A stretch of 5,555 nucleotides of DNA from Lautropia sp. GTDB lineage: Bacteria; Pseudomonadota; Gammaproteobacteria; Burkholderiales; Burkholderiaceae_E. Location: NCBI GenBank assembly GCA_013813615.1, contig JACCRJ010000268.1, positions 1 to 5,555 on the forward strand, given 5' to 3'. Made by a program: the position numbers and the translations under genes. Positions within the stretch are counted from its first letter, which is position 1. Each line of letters begins with the position of its first letter. A model generated the notes under the pieces. The model was not told where the DNA came from. It did no database searches and saw only the letters and a list, made by a program, of their open reading frames with translations. Shown one piece after another: positions 1-5,555 of this stretch.

Positions 1-16
1 GCCGGTAGCAGGCCAT
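1..16 (-). CDS. Possible start of the next operon gene (only about five codons visible)
   Basis: After the livM stop an ATG at 16 begins MACYR and continues past the window edge, with GGTGAG about eight nt upstream. An in-frame GTG at 25 would overlap the livM stop as GTGA, like the livF-livH junction. The spacing suggests the operon continues, but too little is visible to name a product or be sure it is coding. Confidence 0.3.
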
Positions 17-21
17 CGATG

Positions 22-1137
22 TCACTCACCCGCGGCCGCCGCGGATCCGGCTCCGCTGGCGCCTCGGGGGGCGTCCCTCAGTTTGCCCACCAGGCCGGAC
101 GGCAGGAAGTACACGCTCAGCACGAACAGCACGCCAAGCCACAGCAGCCACCGGTCCGGATGGATCAGAACCGGCAGCCAGGGGATACCTGCGGTGGCTT
201 CGCTGGCCGCGCCCATCAGGTCCTGCAGGTAGGTCTGTGCGAGCACGAAAAGGGTGGCGCCGATCGCTGCACCGTACAGTGTGCCCATGCCGCCGATGAC
301 GACCATCAGGAGGATATCGACCATGATGCTGAACGACAGGGTGACCTCGGGGCCGCTGTAGCGCAGCCACAGCGCGTAGAGCAGACCCGCGGCGGTCGCG
401 CCAAGCGCGCTGATGACGCTGGCTGCGGTGCGATAATTGACGGTCCGGTAGCCGACCGCTTCCGCGCGGAATTCGTTCTCCCGGATCGCCTGCAGTACCC
501 TGCCGAAAGGCGAGTTGACGATCCGCAGCAGCAGCAGGAAGCCGGCCAGCGTGCCGGCGAAGACGATGTAGTAGGTGGCGATCCGGCCGTTGATGGCGAC
601 GCCGAAGATCGGTGACTCGAGCAGCCGCGTACCGGGCGACAGGAGTTCCGGCAGCCGGAAGGTGACGCCGTCCTCGCCGCCGGTGAGGTCCGAGAGCTGC
701 GACGCGAGGATCGCGAAGAACGATGCAATCGCGAGGGTGATCATCGCGAAGAAGATCGTCTTGACCCGCAGGGAGAACAGCCCGACCGCAAGTGACAGCA
801 CGAAGGACAGCGCGAGCGCGCCGATGCTGCCGATGACGATGCTGCTCCAGCTCACCCCCAGCTTCGACATCGCAAGGGCAATGCCATAGCCACCAATGCC
901 GAAGAACATCGTGTGGGCGAACGAGACGATGCCGGTGTAGCCGAGCAGCAGGTCGTACGACGCGACCAGCAGGATGAAGACGCAGATCTTGGCGGCGACG
1001 TTCAGCGAACGGGTGCCGGGAAAGAGGAACGGCGCCAGCGCCAGGCAGCAGAGGATGGCGACAAGCAACACCGCCAGCACCCGGCTGCGCGGGCCATCGC
1101 CGGAGAGGACGTGGGTGCGCAGGCTGCCGAGGATCAT
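22..1137 (-). CDS. livM: LivM-type ABC importer permease (branched-chain amino acid family)
   Basis: Inner-membrane permease, 371 residues, one of two channel subunits of a HAAT-family importer. Visible features: a hydrophobic first helix at about residues 19-40, then the LivM hallmark around 67-84 (GYTGIVSFAHTMFFGIGGYG), the conserved TGGEDG motif at 152-157, and the cytoplasmic coupling loop near 211-231 (VLQAIRENEFRAEAVGYR) that docks on the ATPases. Further helices lie at about 237-257, 271-300 and 329-350. The C-terminal tail (about 352-371) is Gly/Ala-rich and probably disordered. The frame is open further upstream to an ATG at 1173. I chose the ATG at 1137 because it overlaps the livH stop as ATGA, has a GGTGG seven nt upstream, and starts like the family. 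The substrate is not determinable from sequence. The family assignment is very secure. Confidence 0.95.
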   Translation of the reverse strand: MILGSLRTHVLSGDGPRSRVLAVLLVAILCCLALAPFLFPGTRSLNVAAKICVFILLVASYDLLLGYTGIVSFAHTMFFGIGGYGIALAMSKLGVSWSSIVIGSIGALALSFVLSLAVGLFSLRVKTIFFAMITLAIASFFAILASQLSDLTGGEDGVTFRLPELLSPGTRLLESPIFGVAINGRIATYYIVFAGTLAGFLLLLRIVNSPFGRVLQAIRENEFRAEAVGYRTVNYRTAASVISALGATAAGLLYALWLRYSGPEVTLSFSIMVDILLMVVIGGMGTLYGAAIGATLFVLAQTYLQDLMGAASEATAGIPWLPVLIHPDRWLLWLGVLFVLSVYFLPSGLVGKLRDAPRGASGAGSAAAAGE

Positions 1138-2168
1138 CGCTTGGCCACCGGGTAGAGGCCGGAAGGCCGCCACAGGAGCACCAGCATCATCAGCAGGATG
1201 GTCGAGCCGAGCGCGATCTTCGGCGCCAGGAACCCTACGTAGTTGCTGACGAGCCCCACCAGCAGTGCCGCGACGAAGCAGCCGCCGACCGACCCGAGTC
1301 CGCCGATGATGACGACGATGAAGATCAGGATCATCAGTTCGGCGCCCATGGTGGCGCGCACGCTCTCCTCATACAGTGCCCACAGGGTGCCGCCGAGCCC
1401 GGCGAGTGCGGCGCCGGCGACGAAAACGCCGACGAAGACCCGGCCGACCCGGTAGCCCAGCGCTTCCACCATCTCCCGGTCTTCGACGCCGGCACGGATC
1501 AGCAGGCCGAGGCGCGTGCGGTTCAGGATCAGCATCATCGCGACGAAGATCAACGCGCCCACCGCCACGGCGATCAGCCGGTACTTCTCCACCGACGCGT
1601 CGCCGAAAGCGATGCCGCCCCGGAATGTCTGCGGCTTCGGCAGGGGAATCATGTCCGGTCCCCAGATCACGTGGATCAGCTGCTCGGCGACGATCAGCCC
1701 GCCCATGGTGATCAGGATCTGCTTCAGGTGCTGGCCGTAGACCGGCCTCACGATCACCCGTTCGAAGAACCAGCCGAGCAGCCCGCCCACCGCGCCCGCG
1801 GCGGCCATCGCGATCATCACGGCTGCGGTATTCGACAGGACGCTGTCGGCGCTCATCCAGCCGGCGAGGGGGCGCAGCACGCTGACCGCGACATAGGCGC
1901 CGACGGTGATGAAGGCGCCGTGCGCGAAGTTGAGGACGTCCATCAAGCCGAAGATCAGCGACAGGCCGGAAGCCATCACGAAGATCATCATGCCCATCGC
2001 GAGGCCGGCGACGGTAAGGGTGACCCAGCTGGGAAAGCTGCCGATGAAGGGCAGCGAGATCAGCATCAGCGCCGGAATCAGCAGCAGCGGGATCTTGTCG
2101 AGCGGCGTGGCCGGAATATCGGTGGCTGCCAGGGCGGGGGGGCTCACTGCCGGCGCGGGTGCGATCAC
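1134..2168 (-). CDS. livH: LivH-type ABC importer permease (branched-chain amino acid family)
   Basis: Inner-membrane permease, 344 residues, the partner of LivM. The LivH core begins near residue 58, with the typical GLSLIFGLMDVLNFAHGAF stretch at about 68-86. The coupling loop is at about 219-242 (LGLLIRAGVEDREMVEALGYR), and the conserved IIGGLGSVGG is at 287-296. The C-terminal helix is followed by RPSGLYP (334-340). The frame stays open far upstream, to 2726, but that part is a shadow of livF. The start chosen is the GTG at 2168: it overlaps the livF stop as GTGA and has a good GGGAG ribosome site seven nt upstream. The N-terminus is longer than in E. coli LivH: about 25 Pro/Ala-rich residues plus an extra hydrophobic segment (26-42) precede the core. 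The stop overlaps the livM start by four bases, so the two permeases are probably translationally coupled. Confidence 0.94.
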   Translation of the reverse strand: MIAPAPAVSPPALAATDIPATPLDKIPLLLIPALMLISLPFIGSFPSWVTLTVAGLAMGMMIFVMASGLSLIFGLMDVLNFAHGAFITVGAYVAVSVLRPLAGWMSADSVLSNTAAVMIAMAAAGAVGGLLGWFFERVIVRPVYGQHLKQILITMGGLIVAEQLIHVIWGPDMIPLPKPQTFRGGIAFGDASVEKYRLIAVAVGALIFVAMMLILNRTRLGLLIRAGVEDREMVEALGYRVGRVFVGVFVAGAALAGLGGTLWALYEESVRATMGAELMILIFIVVIIGGLGSVGGCFVAALLVGLVSNYVGFLAPKIALGSTILLMMLVLLWRPSGLYPVAKR

Positions 2169-2941
2169 TGGTGCGCTCCCAGGTCCAACCCGAGCAGGCT
2201 CTGCTGCAGTCGTGCGTCCTCCGCCAGCGCTGCCATTGAGCCCTGGTGGACGATGCGCCCGGAGTCCATCACCGCGACCGTGTCGCCCAGCGCCTGTGCG
2301 AATCGGAAGTTCTGTTCGACTACCAGCAGGGTGGTCGACGCTTTCAGTTCCTTGAACGCGTCGATCATGTTGTTGATGATGGAAGGTGCGAGGCCCTTGG
2401 TCGGTTCGTCGATCAGCAGCAGCTTCTTCGGCTCGATGATGGCGCGCGCCGTGGCGAGCATCTGCTTCTGGCCGCCGGAAAGGAGACCGGCCGGCAGCGT
2501 CCAGAAACGCCGAAGCGCGGGGAACAGGCCGAATACCCATTGCAGGCGGGTGTCGTCGATGTCGCCCCTGCGCGCCGCGAGCACCAGGTTCTCCCTGACT
2601 GTCAGGCCGGCGAAGATGCCCATGCTTTCCGGCACGTAGCCGACGCCGGCCATGGCGATGTCCGGCGTGTCGCGACGGGTGATGTCCTTGCCTTCGTAGA
2701 CGATCCTGCCCTGCGACGCCCTCCACAACCCCATGATCGTTCGCAAAGTAGTGGTCTTGCCGGCGCCGTTGCGGCCGAGCAGCATCGTCAGCCCGCGCTC
2801 CGGCACCTCGAGGTCGACCCCGTGCAGGATGTGGTACGGCCCGATCAGCGTCTGCACGCCGGCGAGGCTGAGCAGCGCCGGCCGGACGCTCTCGAGCGTG
2901 CCGGCATGGCCGCCGGGCGTACTGAAAAGGGGGCTGCTCAT
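2165..2941 (-). CDS. livF: LivF-type ABC importer ATPase (branched-chain amino acid family)
   Basis: Cytoplasmic ATP-binding subunit, 258 residues, expected to dimerise with LivG beneath LivH/LivM. Motifs in order: Walker A GRNGAGKTT at 56-64; YVPES at 102-106, where Glu replaces the usual Q-loop Gln as is common in LivF; a canonical signature LSGGQKQ at 154-160; Walker B LLLIDEP at 174-180; and VEQN at 208-211, where Gln210 replaces the switch His, also a LivF trait. The Liv-specific YHILHGVDLEV lies at 36-46. The ATG at 2941 gives about 20 residues more than a typical LivF, and no convincing Shine-Dalgarno precedes it. The start is therefore less certain than the family; a later start is possible but none stands out. 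The gap to livG is 48 nt and contains imperfect repeats. The stop overlaps the livH GTG. Confidence 0.95.
   Translation of the reverse strand: MSSPLFSTPGGHAGTLESVRPALLSLAGVQTLIGPYHILHGVDLEVPERGLTMLLGRNGAGKTTTLRTIMGLWRASQGRIVYEGKDITRRDTPDIAMAGVGYVPESMGIFAGLTVRENLVLAARRGDIDDTRLQWVFGLFPALRRFWTLPAGLLSGGQKQMLATARAIIEPKKLLLIDEPTKGLAPSIINNMIDAFKELKASTTLLVVEQNFRFAQALGDTVAVMDSGRIVHQGSMAALAEDARLQQSLLGLDLGAHQ
2176..2180 (-). promoter_or_regulatory. Ribosome binding site deciding the livH GTG start
   Basis: On the minus strand GGGAG lies seven nt before the GTG at 2168. It sits inside the last codons of livF. It is the main reason to place the livH start here rather than at any of the upstream in-frame starts that extend through livF. 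Confidence 0.7.
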
Positions 2942-2974
2942 AAGGGGTTTGCTGATAAGAGCAGGCTGCTCATG
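2928..2974. repeat. Three imperfect 15-18 bp tandem repeats spanning the livF start
   Basis: On the plus strand AGGGGGCTGCTCATA (2928-2942) is followed directly by AGGGGTTTGCTGATA (2943-2957), which matches at 12 of 15 positions. A third copy (2958-2974) keeps GGCTGCTCAT but carries about three extra bases near its left end. Read on the minus strand, the first and third units each contain ATGAGCAGC; the one ending at 2941 is the livF start. The array fills most of the livG-livF gap. Confidence 0.6.
2938..2973 (-). other. Possible 11-codon leader ORF ending on the livF start
   Basis: An ATG at 2973 opens a tiny reading frame encoding MSSLLLSANPL, whose TGA stop overlaps the livF ATG (TTATGAG). 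The peptide resembles the livF N-terminus (MSSPLFSTPG), consistent with a local duplication of the start region. It has no clear ribosome site. It might couple livF translation to upstream ribosomes, or it may be only a by-product of the repeats. No function is claimed for the peptide. Confidence 0.25.
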
Positions 2975-2989
2975 GGAGGCGCCGCCCGC

Positions 2990-3739
2990 TCATGCCGCCG
3001 CCCCGCCCAGGTACGCTTCCCGGACCACCTGCGAGGCCATTACCTCGGCCGGTTCGCCGTCCGCCACGAGCTGCCCCTGATGGAGCACGATGATCCGGTC
3101 GGCCAGGGACCGCACGACGTCCAGCTTGTGCTCGACCAGGATGACCGTCTTGTCCTGCTGCTGCTTGATCTTCGCGATCAGCGCCAGGATCACCGGCGCT
3201 TCGTCGACGCTCATGCCGGCGGTCGGTTCGTCGAACATGAAGACCTTCGGCTTCAGCGCCAGCAGGATCGCCACTTCGAGCTTGCGCTGGTCCCCGTGCG
3301 GCAGTTCGGCCGCCAGCACGTCACGCTTGTGGTCCAGCGCAATCTCCGACAGGATCCGATCCGCTTCCCGGATCAGGCCGATGTTTGCGGACCAGACCGA
3401 CCACAGGTCGTGCCCCCGGCCGGCAGCCGCCTGCACCGCGAGGCGCACGTTCTCATGCACGGTCAGGTGGGGAAACAGATTGGTGAGCTGGAAGGCACGG
3501 CCGAGCCCGCGGCGAGCACGGGTGGAGGCGGGCAGGTGGGTGATGTCCTCGTCCTGCAGCAGCACCCGGCCGCTGGTGGCCCGAAGCTGGCCGGACAGCA
3601 GGTTGAAGTAGGTGGTCTTGCCGGCGCCGTTGGGCCCGACGATCGCTGTCAGGATGCCGGGCGCGAAGCCACAGCTCACGTTGTCCACGGCCGCGTGGCC
3701 GCCGAACCGGATCGTCAGCTCTTCCGACCGCAACAACAC
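2990..3739 (-). CDS. livG: LivG-type ABC importer ATPase (branched-chain amino acid family)
   Basis: Cytoplasmic ATP-binding subunit, 249 residues, the typical LivG length. Motifs in order: Walker A GPNGAGKTT at 35-43; Q-loop Gln84 in RAFQLTNLFP; a divergent signature LPHGDQRKLE at 146-155 in place of LSGGQ; Walker B VFMFDEPTAG at 166-175; and switch His204 in LVEHKLDVV. The C-terminal AYLGG (242-246) is a LivG hallmark. The start is a GTG at 3739, followed by the expected LLRSEELTIRFGG. It lies 10 nt after the stop of the binding-protein gene, with no strong Shine-Dalgarno, so translation probably depends on coupling. Family assignment is firm. The unusual signature may make one of the two ATP sites in the LivG/LivF pair less active (inference). 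Confidence 0.95.
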   Translation of the reverse strand: MLLRSEELTIRFGGHAAVDNVSCGFAPGILTAIVGPNGAGKTTYFNLLSGQLRATSGRVLLQDEDITHLPASTRARRGLGRAFQLTNLFPHLTVHENVRLAVQAAAGRGHDLWSVWSANIGLIREADRILSEIALDHKRDVLAAELPHGDQRKLEVAILLALKPKVFMFDEPTAGMSVDEAPVILALIAKIKQQQDKTVILVEHKLDVVRSLADRIIVLHQGQLVADGEPAEVMASQVVREAYLGGAAA

Positions 3740-3749
3740 GGACGAAGGC

Positions 3750-4991
3750 TCAACGCTTGTTGCGGATGGGGATCTTCATTTCCTCCGGCTTGATCTCACG
3801 GACCAGCTCCGGCACGCCCCATTCGAAGGCCGGGTCGGCCTTGATCTTGAAGTGATACATGCTCTGCATCGCTTGATGATCTTCCTTGCGGAAGGTCATC
3901 TTCCCTTTGGGCGTCTCGAAGCTCATGCCTTCCATGGCGGCGATCAGCTTTTCGGTGTCGGTGCTGCCGGCCTTCTTGATCGCCTCGACAACTGCGATAC
4001 CGGCGCTCATGCCGCCGGCGGTGAAGAAGTCGGGCGGTGACTTGTGCTTCTTGTAGTGCTCCGCCACCAGCCAGTTGTTGGCCTCGTTCTTCGGAAGGCC
4101 GAAGTAGTAATAGGCGGCGCCTTCCATGCCTGGCAGCTGCTTGTAGGAAACCATGGCCGGCAGGATGTTGCCGCCGGTGGCAATTTCGATGCCGTAGCGC
4201 TTCGGGTCGGCGGCGATCAGCTTGGGAATCGGATCCGCGCCCGCCCAGTTGAGGAACAGGATCTTGCGGCCCGGCTTGTCCTTGAGCGCGTTGAAGATGC
4301 GCTCGGTCGAGGCGGTGAAGTCGGTGGCGCGAACCGGCGCGTACTCTTCATGCACGATCTGCGCACCGGTACCGGCGATCGCCTCCTTGAAGGCGGAGAC
4401 AAAGTCCTTGCCGAAGGCGTAGTCCTGCGCCAGCGTTGCGATGTAGGTGTTCGGCTTGCCGATCGCGACCGCATTGGAGACGGCATCCTGCATCGAGTTT
4501 CGGCCGGTGCGGAAGATGTAGCGGTTCCACTTGTCGCCAGTGATCGAGTCCGCCACCGCCGGCTCGACCAGCAGGATCTTCTTGTACTCCTCCGCGACCG
4601 GCAGCATCGCCAGCGCGGTGCCGGAAGACGTCGGCCCGATGGCGATGTCGACTTTGTCGTCGCCGAAGGCCGCCGCCAATTGCGAGCGTCCGACGTCCGG
4701 TTTCGTCTGCGAATCCCGCTGCGTCACGACGATCTTGCGGTTGCCGATCATCATCGTGCCGCGGGTGGCGTACTCCAGCCCCATCATCAGCCCGGTCTGG
4801 GTCTGCTTCGCATAGGCCTCCAGCGGTCCCGTCTGGTCGGAGATGTGCGCGATCCTGATGTCCTGCGCCAGGGCCGGGGCTGCCAGGGCGAATCCGATCG
4901 ACGCGACGGTCAGGCAGGCGAGGCCGGACCGGCGGGAGCGCTGTTGCGAAGTGGATGGGGGGGCTTCAAAGGAAGGGGAAGTCCGCTTCAT
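3750..4991 (-). CDS. Periplasmic substrate-binding protein of a HAAT/Liv-type ABC importer
   Basis: Secreted type I periplasmic binding protein (Peripla_BP_6/LivJ-like), 413 residues before processing. It would capture the solute and present it to LivH/LivM. An export signal has a long basic n-region (1-22), a hydrophobic core at about 24-40 and an AxA-type cleavage site after APALA at residue 42, so the mature protein starts near QDIRIAHISDQTGP. The family pattern follows: a ligand-pocket segment AIGPTSSGTALAMLP (117-131), the second-lobe segment with LAQDYAFGKDF (187-197), and a C-terminal PKGKMTFRKEDHQA (361-374). The frame opens at an ATG at 5039, but the ATG at 4991 is preferred because GGAGA lies six nt upstream and it begins the signal peptide. 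SRRSGL at 19-24 resembles a twin-arginine motif. The ligand is unknown; amino acids, amides or aromatic acids are all possible. Confidence 0.93.
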   Translation of the reverse strand: MKRTSPSFEAPPSTSQQRSRRSGLACLTVASIGFALAAPALAQDIRIAHISDQTGPLEAYAKQTQTGLMMGLEYATRGTMMIGNRKIVVTQRDSQTKPDVGRSQLAAAFGDDKVDIAIGPTSSGTALAMLPVAEEYKKILLVEPAVADSITGDKWNRYIFRTGRNSMQDAVSNAVAIGKPNTYIATLAQDYAFGKDFVSAFKEAIAGTGAQIVHEEYAPVRATDFTASTERIFNALKDKPGRKILFLNWAGADPIPKLIAADPKRYGIEIATGGNILPAMVSYKQLPGMEGAAYYYFGLPKNEANNWLVAEHYKKHKSPPDFFTAGGMSAGIAVVEAIKKAGSTDTEKLIAAMEGMSFETPKGKMTFRKEDHQAMQSMYHFKIKADPAFEWGVPELVREIKPEEMKIPIRNKR

Positions 4992-4997
4992 GCGATG

Positions 4998-5002
4998 TCT
5001 CC
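4998..5002 (-). promoter_or_regulatory. Ribosome binding site deciding the binding-protein start
   Basis: Minus-strand GGAGA lies six nt before the ATG at 4991. It favours this start over the in-frame ATG at 5039, which would add 16 mostly charged residues ahead of the export signal. Confidence 0.75.
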
Positions 5003-5019
5003 GTCGTTGATCTGATCGA

Positions 5020-5048
5020 TTGGCCGGCTTGCGCAGCAACTCTAGAAT
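5020..5048 (+). promoter_or_regulatory. Sigma70-like promoter for the divergent LuxR/MalT-type regulator
   Basis: TTGGCC at 5020-5025 (four of six to the -35 consensus) and TAGAAT at 5043-5048 (five of six to the -10 consensus) are separated by exactly 17 nt. Transcription would start near 5055, leaving about 60 nt of leader before the ATG at 5117, with the C-rich repeats inside it. Predicted from consensus only. Confidence 0.45.
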
Positions 5049-5049
5049 C

Positions 5050-5055
5050 AGTCTA
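5050..5055 (-). promoter_or_regulatory. Weak -10-like hexamer for the transporter operon
   Basis: Minus-strand TAGACT matches four of six bases of the -10 consensus and lies about 60 nt before the binding-protein ATG. No acceptable -35 hexamer sits 16-18 nt upstream. G-rich repeats occupy that place instead, which would suit an activator-dependent promoter (inference). It nearly abuts the plus-strand -10, so the two promoters would interfere. Confidence 0.25.
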
Positions 5056-5064
5056 TCGGCTTTT

Positions 5065-5085
5065 CCCCCCGAATCACCCCCCGAA
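5065..5085. repeat. CCCCCCGAA direct repeat pair, candidate regulator-binding site
   Basis: The nonamer CCCCCCGAA occurs at 5065-5073 and again at 5077-5085, a period of 12 bp. On the minus strand the units read TTCGGGGGG and lie just upstream of the weak -10 of the transporter operon. MalT-family activators are known to bind directly repeated G-rich asymmetric boxes (E. coli MalT core GGATGA). The match here is in style, not in exact sequence. Confidence 0.4.
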
Positions 5086-5116
5086 AGTGGGGTTCTGCGT
5101 TCGTCGCCCCCACGAC

Positions 5117-5555
5117 ATGTCCCGTCTCCGGTATCGCCCGCCCGTCACCAAGCTCTATCCGCCTTCGACGGATTCACGGCTGCTGGAGCGGCCCGACCTG
5201 GTTTCGTCGCTGGTCGGCCTGCAGGAGCGCAAGCTGGCGGTGGTGACGGCGCCTACCGGGTCGGGCAAGTCGACGCTGCTGGCACAGGGGTTTCGCAAGC
5301 TGCTGGCGGCCGGCTGGGAGGTGGCCTGGCTGTCGCTGGACCGCTTCGATAACGAACCGCGGGTGTTCGTTCTCAACCTGCTGGCCGCGCTGGCGCAGGT
5401 GAGGCCGGGCTTCGGCGACCAGATTTCCAGCCAGATCGAGGCAAGCGCCGAAGTACCGCTCACCGAAGCGATGGCCGCCGTCATCGCCGAATGCGCGGCC
5501 CGCGCCGCGCCGCTGACCGGCACCGGTTCGGCGGTGCAGCCGCTGGCGATCTTCC
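5117..5555 (+). CDS. MalT/LAL-type LuxR-family transcriptional regulator, N-terminal part (runs off window)
   Basis: The first 146 residues of what should be a roughly 900-residue STAND-type ATP-dependent regulator. TKLYPP at 11-16 is the usual opening of the family. Then come RLLERPDLVSSL (21-32), a Walker A P-loop APTGSGKST at 45-53, and WLSLDRFDNEPRVFVLNLLAAL at 71-92, which parallels the MalT block WxSLDxxDNxPxxF. The window ends at LAIF, about where Walker B should follow. The expected TPR-like middle and C-terminal LuxR helix-turn-helix lie outside. The frame has no stop from 5117 to 5555. The ATG is preferred over an in-frame GTG at 5087 because of where the family motif begins; neither has a clear Shine-Dalgarno. 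Its divergent position suggests it controls the transporter operon (inference). The inducer is unknown. Confidence 0.87.
   Translation, partial: MSRLRYRPPVTKLYPPSTDSRLLERPDLVSSLVGLQERKLAVVTAPTGSGKSTLLAQGFRKLLAAGWEVAWLSLDRFDNEPRVFVLNLLAALAQVRPGFGDQISSQIEASAEVPLTEAMAAVIAECAARAAPLTGTGSAVQPLAIF

Noticed and set aside
1138..1173. Upstream ATG at 1173 for livM (12 extra residues)
   Set aside because: It lies deep inside livH. The ATG at 1137 gives a canonical ATGA overlap and a family-like N-terminus.
1671..2639. 322-residue plus-strand open frame opposite livH/livF
   Set aside because: Antisense shadow with Asp/His/Gln/Arg-rich composition and no domain.
2169..2726. Upstream extension of the livH frame by 186 codons
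   Set aside because: This part overlaps livF in another frame and has shadow composition. The GTG at 2168 has a Shine-Dalgarno and a stop overlap, and leads into the permease.
2246..3793. 515-residue open frame on the plus strand opposite livF/livG
   Set aside because: It is antisense to two ATPase genes with complete conserved motifs. Its product is low-complexity, rich in Arg/Gln/His/Asp, and typical of a GC-rich shadow frame.
4911..4922. Lipobox-like GLAC in the binding-protein signal
   Set aside because: The Cys lies at the beginning of the hydrophobic core, not at its end, and Gly at -3 does not fit. The AxA site after residue 42 is better.
4044..5015. 323-residue open frame on the plus strand opposite the binding-protein gene
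   Set aside because: Antisense shadow; no recognisable domain, while the minus strand has a full signal peptide and Peripla_BP_6 pattern.
5076..5093. Hairpin ACCCC / GGGGT as a terminator or attenuator
   Set aside because: Only five base pairs with an eight-nt loop and no T-tract after it. Too weak to call; it may simply be part of the G/C-rich operator region.
5155..5523. Minus-strand open frame of 122 residues, and a plus-strand one at 5020-5352
   Set aside because: Both overlap the regulator gene, whose plus-strand frame from 5117 carries clear MalT-family motifs.
1..5555. CRISPR arrays, tRNA/rRNA genes, insertion sequences, phage genes
   Set aside because: I looked for repeated spacers, RNA-gene-like blocks, transposase ORFs and terminal inverted repeats and saw none. 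The window is accounted for by the importer, its control region and the regulator.

Overview
The window comes from a GC-rich, Gram-negative bacterium. A betaproteobacterium (Rhodocyclales or Burkholderiales type) is the best guess, based on codon bias toward G/C at third positions and on gene style; no marker gene in the window fixes the taxon. Almost all of it is one tightly packed five-gene operon on the minus strand. The operon encodes a complete high-affinity branched-chain-amino-acid-type (HAAT/Liv) ABC importer.

Read in the direction of transcription (from about 5000 down to 22) the order is: periplasmic substrate-binding protein (3750-4991), ATPase LivG (2990-3739), ATPase LivF (2165-2941), permease LivH (1134-2168) and permease LivM (22-1137). 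The binding protein would capture the solute in the periplasm and deliver it to the LivH/LivM channel, and the LivG/LivF pair would hydrolyse ATP. Junctions are short or overlapping (10 nt, 48 nt, a GTGA overlap, an ATGA overlap), as expected for one co-translated transcript. The substrate cannot be read from sequence; this family carries branched-chain amino acids, amides, urea and aromatic acids. At the extreme left edge a sixth minus-strand gene may begin immediately after livM, but only a few codons are visible.

On the right, a divergent plus-strand gene starts at 5117 and runs off the window. Its first 146 residues are the N-terminus of a large ATP-dependent MalT/LAL-type LuxR-family regulator. 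The 125-bp gap between it and the binding-protein gene holds a good sigma70-like promoter for the regulator and a pair of CCCCCCGAA direct repeats spaced 12 bp apart. These repeats are the best candidate operator linking regulator and transporter.

Nothing here is a clearly new system. The points most worth a second look are the repeat pair in the divergent promoter region, the asymmetric (one canonical, one degenerate) ATP sites predicted for LivG/LivF, the repeated start region of livF, the twin-arginine-like signal of the binding protein, and the N-terminal extension of LivH.
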